This document shows, piece after piece, positions 16,757-25,105 of a DNA stretch of 64,000 bases (positions within the stretch are counted from its first letter, which is position 1; every line of letters begins with the position of its first letter). The stretch lies in contig CAJVZZ010000002.1 of assembly GCA_913020435.1 (NCBI GenBank), forward strand, positions 62,001-126,000, in the 5' to 3' direction. The notes below the pieces were generated by a model that saw only the letters and a list, made by a program, of their open reading frames with translations, had not been told where the DNA came from and did no database searches. The stretch is from an uncultured Flavobacteriales bacterium (GTDB lineage Bacteria; Bacteroidota; Bacteroidia; Flavobacteriales_G; Salibacteraceae). The position numbers and the translations under genes are program-made.

Positions 16757-17506
16757 ATGAATGCCCAACTCATTTTCGATTTCAAAACGGATATCTCTAA
16801 GGCCGCTATCTCGTCAACCTTCAACAATCCGTTTGGTTCGTTTATTCCTGAAATAGCTAACATAGCTGCAAAAGAATTTCAAGAATTCATTAGTGCTGAA
16901 TCTCTCGGGTGGAAGTATGACTTCGATATTCAAAAAGGAAAAATGTTCGGAGTTTTGGTAATTCAAAAACAGGATAATTCTTACGGCTATTTAGGAACGA
17001 TTTCTGGTAAACTTTCACTAAATGAAACCTGCGAACAATTCGTCCCTTCCATCTTTGATGATTCTATCGATGATTTTTTCATCTATAAAGGAATGACACA
17101 ATTGACTGAAATAGGTAATGAAATTAAAAAAAGCAGTGATCCATCCAAAATAAGGACTCTGAAAGAAAAAAGAAAACAGAAATCACTTGCCTTGCAACAG
17201 CAGCTTTTCGAGAATTATCAATTTGTAAATGTCTTAGGAACGACCAAAAACGTACTGCAAATATTTGAGAATTCTACTCACAACACTCCTCCTGCAGGAG
17301 CCGGTGAATGTGCTGCTCCTAAGTTGCTGCAATATGCCATTGAGCATAAATTAAGACCTATAGCAATCGCTGAATTTTGGTGGGGAATTCCGCCCAAAAG
17401 CAAAGAACGAGAACATGAAAATTTTTACCCCGCATGCAAAAACAAATGCCGTCCAATTTTAGAATACATGCTGGACGATACAGAATTATTTAACCAAAGA
17501 AAATAA
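16757..17506 (+). CDS. Stand-alone N-terminal domain of Bacteroidota RluA-type pseudouridine synthase
   Basis: A 249-residue protein that matches the accessory N-terminal region of large Bacteroidota RluA-family synthases: FGVLVIQ, a basic helical segment (about 130-155), the motif TPPAGAGECAAPKLLQYA, then AEFWWGIPPKS and FYPACKNKCRPIL with paired cysteines. The protein stops right after this region, so the catalytic domain with the Asp-containing RLD motif is absent. No in-frame catalytic remnant follows; the next ORF encodes an unrelated LuxR-type regulator. It is either a naturally separate domain or a gene that lost its 3' half. Pseudouridylation activity should not be assumed. Confidence 0.7.
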   Translation: MNAQLIFDFKTDISKAAISSTFNNPFGSFIPEIANIAAKEFQEFISAESLGWKYDFDIQKGKMFGVLVIQKQDNSYGYLGTISGKLSLNETCEQFVPSIFDDSIDDFFIYKGMTQLTEIGNEIKKSSDPSKIRTLKEKRKQKSLALQQQLFENYQFVNVLGTTKNVLQIFENSTHNTPPAGAGECAAPKLLQYAIEHKLRPIAIAEFWWGIPPKSKEREHENFYPACKNKCRPILEYMLDDTELFNQRK

Positions 17507-17532
17507 CCAATACGAAAAGCAACGTTAGCTCA

Positions 17533-18303
17533 ATGGAATTCGAAATAAATACTGACACTTGGTTTATTTTTTCTATACTATTTATAGGGGCTTTAGGCTT
17601 ATTCGTTCTACTATATGTTTCTTTTCCTTACTCTATAAGGAGAAGCCAACTCAACAGAAAAGCTTTTAAAATAAAGAAAAAAACTGATCACGTCGAATCC
17701 TTAGAACATAAGCTGTTGGAACATAAAATCAACCATTTGCAAAAGAGCAATCAAAAATTACAAATCGATTTAAAAAACGAATTGCAGCATATTTTGAAAT
17801 CTAATATTGCAAAACCTGACCTGCTTCAATTCTTTTCAAACTTTGAGAAAATATATCCGAACTTTAGTCAATCGCTCCAAAAAACCATCCCAAATATTAC
17901 GGCAAATGAATTAAAATTATGTGCCTTAATTAGACTTAACCTAAGTTCAAAAGACATAAGTCAACTCTTGAATATCACTGCAGAAAGTGTAAATAAAGCT
18001 CGATATCGACTGAGAAAAAAATGGAATTGGGAGCTAACGAAGATTTGTTTATTTCACTTTCAAACACCTAGAAAACTGACACTTATAAACGTGTCCATTA
18101 TTTGTCCATTCACTTTTTACAGCTTTAGAGTTTCAAAAGGATTCTTTTGTTTCAAAAATAAAAGCTATGAGAATTTTCGAAATCCTTCTACTACTTATCT
18201 GTACCATCCTGCCACTATCTATTTCGATAAAAAACTATTCACTAAGGAAAATAATAGTCCTACCCTTAGTGGGCGGGATAATGCTTTTGCACTTACTTGC
18301 TGA
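17533..18303 (+). CDS. LuxR-type HTH regulator with membrane anchor; frameshift near 3' end
   Basis: It begins with one membrane segment (about 10-32), then a coiled coil (about 45-95) and a C-terminal LuxR-like HTH (LTANELKLCALIRLNLSSKDISQLLNI region, about 130-165; the first residue is I in this copy). This is the tail end of the Bacteroidota TPR/propeller-LuxR regulators; the usual periplasmic sensor repeats are missing. The A7 run near 18013 puts the end out of frame: one extra A would give MELGANEDLFISLSNT and a stop at 18069-18071, the normal family ending. As sequenced, translation runs on through unrelated codons into the next gene to 18303. It is either decayed or affected by a homopolymer error. 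Confidence 0.6.
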   Translation: MEFEINTDTWFIFSILFIGALGLFVLLYVSFPYSIRRSQLNRKAFKIKKKTDHVESLEHKLLEHKINHLQKSNQKLQIDLKNELQHILKSNIAKPDLLQFFSNFEKIYPNFSQSLQKTIPNITANELKLCALIRLNLSSKDISQLLNITAESVNKARYRLRKKWNWELTKICLFHFQTPRKLTLINVSIICPFTFYSFRVSKGFFCFKNKSYENFRNPSTTYLYHPATIYFDKKLFTKENNSPTLSGRDNAFALTC

Positions 18304-18772
18304 AGGTTGCCGTTGGCAATTGATTCCAGCCTACCTTATTATTCTAATTGCAACCTGGTGTTTATATAAAAGCTATTACTTTTTTAAAGGATCCAGATTT
18401 AGAAAAATAGCAAGCGGAGTATTTTACGTAATTCTACTGGCAATAGGCTGGGCAGCGCCATATGCAATTCCAGTCTTTGATTTACCTACGCCAACTGGAA
18501 CTTACTCCATAGGCTCCCAATAGATTCATATCAAAACAAATGAAGATGAAATAATCACAAACCAAGAAGGCGATAAGAGAGAGCTTATGGTTAAAGTTTG
18601 GTATCCTGCGATTATCAAAGACGCAGTAACAGTAAACAAAATTGTCTATAAATTCCTAGGAACAAATGGACGAAAAACTAGTTTTAAGCTAGATCGCATG
18701 AACTTAGATTCTATAGCCTGAAATTATGGAAATGAAAATAAGGGGACAGGATTTTCGATTATTGAAAATTAG
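18167..18772 (+). pseudogene. PAF-acetylhydrolase-like membrane hydrolase, truncated remnant
   Basis: The first 118 codons (18167-18523) encode three or four membrane segments and end with LPTPTGTYSIGSQ. After an in-frame TAG at 18521, the same frame continues with EGDKRELMVKVWYPAI, the hallmark entry of platelet-activating-factor acetylhydrolase (isoform II) family proteins. A second stop lies at 18719 and a third at 18770, and homology fades there. The catalytic GHSxGG region and everything beyond is missing. The 5' end overlaps the run-on frame of the regulator upstream. Confidence 0.65.
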
Positions 18773-18986
18773 GCTTCTTTAGATAAAAACATTTTGAAAA
18801 AGGATCCTTAAAAAACAACTAAATAAACAATCGACTGATCCATTTTAAGGATTGGGAGCTGCTCCTATTTCTAAGTCATCCCAAGAAATTCAAACTGACT
18901 TACCTTGGTAACATTAATAAACGGACAGTAATAACCAGAAACAAAAAAGCCCCATTTTCGAAACTTACTTTTAATCACTTAGCAGT

Positions 18987-20615
18987 TTATTGTTTAATAA
19001 ACCGCTTCGTGAAGTTCGATTGCGCATTCCATATTGAAATAGCATAAATACCTGAATCTAGTGCTTCTACATCAATTAAATTTTGATTTGAATTCATTTC
19101 ACCAGAAAGCACTTCTTTGCCTAAGGAAAGATCGATAATCTTCCATAAAAATTCTTTTGAACCTTCTTCCGAAAAAACTTGCAATCTATCAGAAACTGGA
19201 TTTGGGAATACTTTGAATCCGCCATCCATTTGTTCTATTTTATTAGTCGAAACAGTTGAAGTGTCGTTATCATATACTCTAACATAATCGATTAGCATTG
19301 CGCTTTTTGTAAATGATGAAGAGACGCCAGGTTCAATCGCAATATTTAATAAAATGTATTGATCTTCGGTAAATGGCCAAGTGCTAGCATTTAACTGTTG
19401 GGGCTTGTAAACATATAATTCATTATTATCTATGCTAAAAACCATTCGATCCTCAAACCAATCTACAGAGTAAATATGGAACATATCACTAGCGCTAGGG
19501 ACGGTTTTTCCCCCTTTATTTATTGTTGCTCCATTTGATGACGGAGTATGCATTGCGCTTTGTACAAAATTTTGATTAGATCCCCAATGTTCCATAATAT
19601 CAATTTCTCCGCATGCTGGCCAGCTTGTCGTTCCAAAAGTTGGTTGCCAATATCCTCCTAGTTCGTTAATGTTTTTTCCTAGCATCCATATTGCCGGCCA
19701 AGTTCCAACTCCTCTTGGAAGTTGAGCTCTAACCTCAACTCTACCATAAGTAAATGCAAACTTCGAATTTAATCTCGCCGATGTATAGCTCTTAGTAACG
19801 CCTTGGTCTAAGAAGTTCTCTTTTTGAGCAACTATGTTCAAATTACCTGACAACTCAAATGAGTTCGCCTGTTTATCTGTATAATGTTGAACTTCTCCAT
19901 TATACCAGCCCCTCCCATCGGGTAATTTAGTCTGATGATGCCACTTATCATTATCGATAGCTCCATTATTATTAAACTCATCGGACCAAATTAAATTCGT
20001 GTAGGGAGAAGTATTGCTAGATCCACCAGTAGATTTTATAAAATCTAAATCATCAATGTATGCAGAAACAGTGTCTTTATTATTCTCGCCATTAATTTGG
20101 ATCACCACCCTATTAAAGTCATTGCGGTTAATTGGTTCTGCAGAGGTTGGATCTAAGTTTTTGTATGAACCTACAGCAAAATCGAAAGTAAGTGTTTGCC
20201 ATGTATCCAAAACTAGAGGCTTTATAATCTCGGTTTGAGTTGTCCAAGGTTGTGCAATTTTCCCATCTTGTAATTTTAATGAAATTTGATTGGGTTGATT
20301 TCCTCCTATTGAGTTTGAGGGCACATAAACCTGAAGCGTAAAAGCTGTTTTGGAAGAAAAACTAATATTTTGTAATGTCTCAAATCGAATATTTGCATAA
20401 TCTCCACCGGTATCCTCATATTTCAAAACATTCGATGACTGATTAGTTCCTTGCTTAAAAGGATTTACAGAAGGTTGAGTTAAATTGCAATCATCTCCAG
20501 TCCAATTTGAAATTGTTCCATTTCCTTCAAAATCATCATTAATTACCTGTGCCTCAGCGAAGGATATATTGAACAGAATGGCTCCTAAAATAAAATATTG
20601 GTTTAAGCTTTTCAT
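18987..20615 (-). CDS. Secreted GH16 beta-glucanase (laminarinase-like) with CBM-like domain and T9SS tail
   Basis: A 542-residue secreted enzyme. It has a signal peptide (about 1-22), a carbohydrate-binding-like beta-sandwich (about 25-195), a GH16 catalytic domain (about 205-445) and a type IX secretion C-terminal domain (about 465-542, starting KVFPNPVSDRL). The GH16 active site EIDIME has nucleophile E337, D339 and acid/base E342. The family endo-hydrolyses beta-1,3 or mixed beta-glucans such as laminarin. The tail predicts export by the Por/T9SS machinery and attachment or release at the cell surface; no T9SS genes lie in this window. The gene is monocistronic with a well-formed promoter upstream. 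Confidence 0.9.
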   Translation of the reverse strand: MKSLNQYFILGAILFNISFAEAQVINDDFEGNGTISNWTGDDCNLTQPSVNPFKQGTNQSSNVLKYEDTGGDYANIRFETLQNISFSSKTAFTLQVYVPSNSIGGNQPNQISLKLQDGKIAQPWTTQTEIIKPLVLDTWQTLTFDFAVGSYKNLDPTSAEPINRNDFNRVVIQINGENNKDTVSAYIDDLDFIKSTGGSSNTSPYTNLIWSDEFNNNGAIDNDKWHHQTKLPDGRGWYNGEVQHYTDKQANSFELSGNLNIVAQKENFLDQGVTKSYTSARLNSKFAFTYGRVEVRAQLPRGVGTWPAIWMLGKNINELGGYWQPTFGTTSWPACGEIDIMEHWGSNQNFVQSAMHTPSSNGATINKGGKTVPSASDMFHIYSVDWFEDRMVFSIDNNELYVYKPQQLNASTWPFTEDQYILLNIAIEPGVSSSFTKSAMLIDYVRVYDNDTSTVSTNKIEQMDGGFKVFPNPVSDRLQVFSEEGSKEFLWKIIDLSLGKEVLSGEMNSNQNLIDVEALDSGIYAISIWNAQSNFTKRFIKQ

Positions 20616-20635
20616 ATGCTTATAGTGGTTTTCAT

Positions 20636-20667
20636 CAAAACTAACAATGATTTTTGAATTCTACAAA
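20636..20667 (-). promoter_or_regulatory. Bacteroidota-type promoter for the GH16 gene
   Basis: On the - strand a -33 TTTG (20667-20664) is followed after 20 bases by a -7 TAGTTTTG (20643-20636). This fits the TTTG-N19-21-TAnnTTTG consensus described for Bacteroides and Flavobacterium. Transcription would start about 14 bases before the ATG at 20615. Confidence 0.65.
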
Positions 20668-20671
20668 TTTA

Positions 20672-21506
20672 TTTTATCAATACAATGAACGTAAAAAAAA
20701 GGCTAATTATTTAATCAACTAACTGAGCAATTATAAATTCTATCAAACAAAACGAAAACGATAGGAATAGGAATAGGAATAGGAAAAAATATTTAAGAGA
20801 AAACAAAACATACTTCAGCTTTAAGCCCTCTCTTTATTCCTGACAGCAAGGCTTAAGGTTTTAATCGCTTGTGAATGATCAATGAATTAAGTGCATTAAG
20901 AACATATTCTTTTGTCATATCAAAAAGCAAAGAACTTGTAGTGGAATTATCAAGAGCTTATCAGGATATAACTGAGGTAAACTGAACCTGCTAAGTTGTT
21001 TTTTGATGCATCTAAAAAATGAACATTAGTTTGAATAACTAATTACTTTATTTGATATAAAATGAAACTCTCATAAAAGCCAAATCAATTTTATAAAGTA
21101 GCAGTTCATAAATTTTTAAATGAGGCAACAAACGAGAATCTGCATAATTAATATTCTTGAAAGCAACACTATTCATCAACTTACTACAATTAGCTAATTT
21201 CCCATTCTTACTGGAGTCAATGTTGATTCGCTTAAACAAATTTGGAATAATGAAAAGTCAGCTGATTCTTCTTAATTAGATGCAAATTAGTCCTTTTGCC
21301 TAGACGATTCTCTAGTATTCCAAATGTTACACCCGCATTAGTTGACTTTAACTAACAACATGATTCTAAAAAAGGATTCTGAAAAACGGTTTAAATACTA
21401 GACATGAGCAAGTTAAAAACATACCGGAATAAAAACTTAATTTAATAGTCTTTAAAGTTTGTAAACCTTAGTGAAATTCTACCTTTAATTAAATTAATTT
21501 CTAGAA
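20672..21506. other. Gene-free spacer upstream of GH16 and the PLP enzyme
   Basis: About 830 bases without a gene I can support. It holds the ATAGGA tandem repeat at 20761-20784. A 63-codon open frame on the - strand (21048-21239) resembles no family I recognise. The two flanking genes diverge, so both promoter regions must be here. Confidence 0.4.
20761..20784. repeat. Tandem hexamer (ATAGGA)x4
   Basis: Four perfect copies of ATAGGA, followed by an A-run, about 145 bases upstream of the GH16 start codon and about 95 bases upstream of its -33 box. Hexamer arrays can change copy number by slippage. At four copies this one may be stable. Confidence 0.85.
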
Positions 21507-22748
21507 ATGAGCGAGAAAAAATTTAGTCCTGAAAGTTTAATGATGAGTCACGGTTATAAACCATCACTTTCCGAAGGTGCAATAAAATGTCCAATTTTCC
21601 AGACCTCTACTTTTGCATTTAAATCTGCCGAAGAAGGGAAGGCATATTTTGAGTTAGCATATGGCCTTAGAGAAAAAAATGAAAACGAAGAACTAGGATT
21701 AATTTATTCTCGCATAAACAATCCTGATTTAGAAATATTAGAAAACAGACTCTGTCTTTGGGATGAGGCTGATGATTGTTGCGTTTTCGAAAGTGGAATG
21801 TCCGCAATATCCACAGTCTTATTAGAGTTTTTAGCTCCTGGTGACGTACTGTTATACAGTAATCCAGTATATGGAGGAACGGACCATTTTATAAAACATT
21901 TTTTACTAAAAATGGGAATAAAGACCATAGGTTTTCATCCTTGGCAAACACCAGAAGAAATTGGTGAAATGCTTAGAGAAGAAAACTGCGGAGATAAGTT
22001 AAAACTCGTCCATATCGAGACTCCAGCAAACCCAACTAATACACTAACAGATATTGAAGAAATAGGGAGAATTGCTAAACAAATAAATCCTGAATGCGTT
22101 GTTTGCGTTGACAATACTTACATGGGGCCTTTGTGGCAGCATCCTTTGAAACTAGGGGCCGATTTAGTGGTTTATTCTGCAACTAAATATATTGGGGGGC
22201 ATAGCGATGTTATTGCAGGCGCGGTACTTGGCCATAAAGAACCTATGCTACGAGTAAGAACATTAAGAACCTTTCTTGGAAATATGGCAGGACCTTGGAC
22301 AGGTTGGTTATTACTAAGAAGCTTAGAAACTCTAAAATTAAGAATGGAACAACAGTGCTCGAACGCACAAGAAGTTGCTCAATTTCTTAATAAACATCCA
22401 AAAGTAGAATCTGTAAATTATTTAGGACTTCTTGAAGAAGGGACTCAGCAGCATAAACTTTATAAAAAGCAATGTTCTGCTCCTGGAGCTATGGTAACAT
22501 TTAATATAAAAGGCAAAGAGAAAGAGGCATTTAGGTTTTTAAATGCTCTGAGTTTAATGAAACTAGCTGTGAGTTTGGGAAGTACGGAATCGTTAGCCCA
22601 GCACCCTGCTAGCATGACTCATGCTGGGGTTTTACCTGATGAACGCCTTAAAATGGGTATAACAGAAAACCTTGTCCGACTCTCCATTGGAGTAGAAAAA
22701 GCTGATGATCTTATTTCGGATATTGGGGATGCACTAAAAGGTGTTTAA
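21507..22748 (+). CDS. Trans-sulfuration PLP enzyme (cystathionine gamma-synthase / methionine gamma-lyase family)
   Basis: A 413-residue Cys/Met-metabolism PLP-dependent enzyme, the usual family length. It shows YSRINNPDLEILE, the phosphate-binding FESGMSAI, the Asp of CVDNTY that contacts the PLP ring nitrogen, and the Schiff-base Lys227 in YSATKYIGGHSD. The substrate-binding SLGSTESLAQHPASMTH region is intact. Members perform gamma-replacement (cystathionine synthesis) or gamma-elimination (methionine or cystathionine lyase), and these cannot be separated safely from sequence here. No other methionine genes adjoin. Confidence 0.85.
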   Translation: MSEKKFSPESLMMSHGYKPSLSEGAIKCPIFQTSTFAFKSAEEGKAYFELAYGLREKNENEELGLIYSRINNPDLEILENRLCLWDEADDCCVFESGMSAISTVLLEFLAPGDVLLYSNPVYGGTDHFIKHFLLKMGIKTIGFHPWQTPEEIGEMLREENCGDKLKLVHIETPANPTNTLTDIEEIGRIAKQINPECVVCVDNTYMGPLWQHPLKLGADLVVYSATKYIGGHSDVIAGAVLGHKEPMLRVRTLRTFLGNMAGPWTGWLLLRSLETLKLRMEQQCSNAQEVAQFLNKHPKVESVNYLGLLEEGTQQHKLYKKQCSAPGAMVTFNIKGKEKEAFRFLNALSLMKLAVSLGSTESLAQHPASMTHAGVLPDERLKMGITENLVRLSIGVEKADDLISDIGDALKGV

Positions 22749-22822
22749 TCGATTCACTTTTTATTAAAAAAGATAGCCAAGATTGTAATCTTCACATAAA
22801 ACACAAGCTATAGTAGATTACG

Positions 22823-22860
22823 ATTCTAGAATGCTCTCCTTTAAAGAGTAATGCTAGAAT
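22823..22860. other. Imperfect inverted repeat upstream of the DEAD-box helicase
   Basis: Outer arms ATTCTAG and CTAGAAT and inner arms CTCT and AGAG can pair around a TTTAA-containing loop, ending 30 bases before the ATG at 22891. It is not followed by a T-run. It could be a 5'-leader RNA structure or an operator. A separate short palindrome AAGATTGTAATCTT lies at 22779-22792. Confidence 0.35.
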
Positions 22861-22890
22861 AGTAAAGTTTTTACTGCATCTTTGACGATA

Positions 22891-24207
22891 ATGAAATTTG
22901 ATGAATTAAAAATTTCCGATAGCCTAAAAGAAGCAGTCGGATACATGGGGTTTGAAAACTGCACCCCAATACAAGACGAAGCAATACCAACAATTTTAGA
23001 AGGAAAAGACGTAATTGGTTGTGCCCAAACAGGTACAGGAAAAACGGCGGCTTTTCTTATTCCAATGTTGGAAAAACTAACCCAATCGAAAAACGATAAG
23101 GTAAGAGTGCTTATAATAGTTCCAACTAGAGAGCTAGCGGTGCAAATTGACGAACAAGTGCAAGCAATTGGCTATTTTTTAGGAATTAGTTCGATACCTG
23201 TTTTTGGCGGTGGTGAAGGCGGCGATTTTTCGCAGCAAAAAACCGCAATAGAACAAGGAGCCGATTTGATTATAGCAACGCCTGGTCGCCTGATGGCACA
23301 CATGAACTTAGGTTACGTTGACCTTACTGGTTTGGAAATGTTAGTGCTTGATGAAGCAGACCGAATGTTAGATATGGGTTTTATTGATGATATTACTAAA
23401 ATCATTGAAAAAACGCCAAAGGATAGACAAACCTTAATGTTTTCGGCTACAATGGCGACTCAAATTAGAGTGTTAGCAAAGCAAATTTTAAAAACGCCAG
23501 TTCAAATTAACTTAGCAATTGCTAAACCGGCTGAAGGGGTAAATCAAGTAATTTATAATGTTTACAACCCTAACAAACTTGCTCTAGCATCTTATATTCT
23601 GAAAAATGAAGACATTCAGAACATGATCATTTTTGCTTCTCGAAAAGAGATGGTTGACCAAATAGAACGAGCATTGATAAAAGATGGCCATTCTATAAAA
23701 AGCTTACACTCGGGCAGAGAGCAATCTGAAAGACAAGAACGTTTGCGCGATTTTAAAGCTGGAAATATAAAGATACTGGTAGCAACAGATGTTTTAAGTC
23801 GTGGAATTGATATTCAAGGCTTGAGCCATGTCATGAACTTTGATATGCCTAATGATGCTGCAGATTATGTGCATAGAATTGGTCGTACGGCTCGTGCAGA
23901 ATCTAAAGGAACTGCTATTTCGTTTGTAAACGAAGAAGATCAGTTGAAAATGATGAATGTTGAAGAGCTTATCGAAAGAACATTAGATAAGCTAGATACA
24001 CCCGCTGAAATTGGAGACAGTCCTAAATATGATCCAAAATCTCAAATTGGTTCCAAAAAAGGAAAAGGCGGTGGTGGCAATAACAAGAACTTCAAAGGAA
24101 AGCGACCACAAGGTAATAATAGCAAGAAAAAACCTTGGTTTAAAAATAAAGGGACTAATTCTGGCGGCAACTCGACCCCTCATAACAAACCAAAGCCTCA
24201 AAGCTGA
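22891..24207 (+). CDS. DEAD-box ATP-dependent RNA helicase
   Basis: A 438-residue helicase. Motifs appear in order: a Q-motif (CTPIQDEAIP), Walker A AQTGTGKT, PTRELA, TPGRL, DEAD, SAT, then in the second RecA domain VLSRGIDI and HRIGRTAR. The C-terminus (about 385-438) is a basic Gly/Lys/Asn-rich tail likely to bind RNA. Such enzymes unwind short RNA duplexes in ribosome assembly, RNA decay or cold adaptation. The ATG at 22891 was preferred to an in-frame TTG three codons earlier. It is similar in layout to RhlE, but the exact orthologue is not certain. Confidence 0.92.
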   Translation: MKFDELKISDSLKEAVGYMGFENCTPIQDEAIPTILEGKDVIGCAQTGTGKTAAFLIPMLEKLTQSKNDKVRVLIIVPTRELAVQIDEQVQAIGYFLGISSIPVFGGGEGGDFSQQKTAIEQGADLIIATPGRLMAHMNLGYVDLTGLEMLVLDEADRMLDMGFIDDITKIIEKTPKDRQTLMFSATMATQIRVLAKQILKTPVQINLAIAKPAEGVNQVIYNVYNPNKLALASYILKNEDIQNMIIFASRKEMVDQIERALIKDGHSIKSLHSGREQSERQERLRDFKAGNIKILVATDVLSRGIDIQGLSHVMNFDMPNDAADYVHRIGRTARAESKGTAISFVNEEDQLKMMNVEELIERTLDKLDTPAEIGDSPKYDPKSQIGSKKGKGGGGNNKNFKGKRPQGNNSKKKPWFKNKGTNSGGNSTPHNKPKPQS

Positions 24208-24228
24208 TTAATCTTCGCTTAATTATCC

Positions 24229-25105
24229 TTGATTTTATTAAGCTGCTTTCAAGTATTAAGCAGCCAAGAATTCATTACCAAAAACTATTCAATCGTTGCT
24301 GTCTTGCCACTTTATAGATGCTACCATGTAACGAATAATATATTTGAGTTGCTAATGATTCCCGGAGCTTCTTGGTTTGAAGGAAAAAACCTCAGATATG
24401 AAGTTGGATTAATTATCCCAACAGTCTTCCGAATAGTTGATTTTGAAAACTTAATTCATTTTAGAACTATCACGGGTAGAATATTTTCATAGGGTAACGA
24501 TAGTATTCTTGAACTACCCATTTTTAAAAAGTTTTGTTCAGAGCTTAAATCAAGAATGAGGTTGCGGAAGATTCTCTTACAAAATTCGATGATTTACTAA
24601 GGAATACACTTAATCAATATGAAGTAGATATACCCCGCTAATGGAAAAGTTAATGATTTCTAAAGAATATATAAAGCTGGAAAACATGCGTTTTAGTTGT
24701 ATTACTACTTGTAAATAAATATTGCAGAAGACATTGAACAAAACACTCGTTCCAAGTTTATTATTGCAGACATTAGCTGAGAATGCAATTCTTCATGGTA
24801 TCACACCAGCTCAAAAAGATGGAACCATTAAACTTAATGTGACTAAAAAAAATGAGCGTTTATTATCAATACAAGTTATCGATAATGGAATAGGTCTAGG
24901 AGCATCTAAAAAGCTAAAAGCAGCCGAACCCCAAACTCACGAATCTAAAGGAACTAATATTTTAATTACAAGGGTTGAAGCTTTGGCGCAAATCCATAAC
25001 TTAGATTGTTCTATTGAATTCAAAGATACTGGTTCGGGAACTGCAGTAAAGCTTTTCGTCCCCTATTCTATTTATCAAGATGAAAAGAAGAACATAATTT
25101 CATAA
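24229..25105 (+). pseudogene. Two-component propeller / LytS-type histidine kinase, internally deleted remnant
   Basis: The 5' part (24229-24492) reads NYSIV...YHV...WFEGKNLRYEV and FRTITGRIFS, matching the repeated blades of two-component regulator propellers (usual WFATDRGVSRFDGK pattern). After stops, codons near 24641-24700 give ISKEYIKLENMRF, the His_kinase region of LytS-type kinases. An ORF at 24722-25105 carries the ATPase domain: VPSLLLQTLAENAILHGI, VIDNGIGLG and GTNILITRVEAL. Several hundred residues of propeller, Y_Y_Y domain and membrane segment are missing, and the junctions carry stops or frameshifts (one near 24740). The 3' end overlaps the convergent ydcF-like gene by 31 bases. 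No LytTR regulator adjoins. Confidence 0.7.

Noticed and set aside
18987-19010. GTTTATT/AATAAAC hairpin as the GH16 terminator
   Set aside because: It overlaps the final codons and stop, is all A/T with weak pairing, and no T-run follows.
21048-21239. 63-codon open frame on the - strand in the spacer
   Set aside because: No recognisable family, no promoter box or coupling, and AT-rich composition that produces chance frames.
24229-24492. 87-codon ORF as a new small secreted protein
   Set aside because: Its sequence follows two-component propeller blades and it is followed by other pieces of the same gene type.
24722-25105. A 127-codon ORF that could be listed as a small histidine kinase
   Set aside because: It holds only the ATPase part and is preceded by out-of-frame kinase and propeller fragments, so it was treated as part of a pseudogene.
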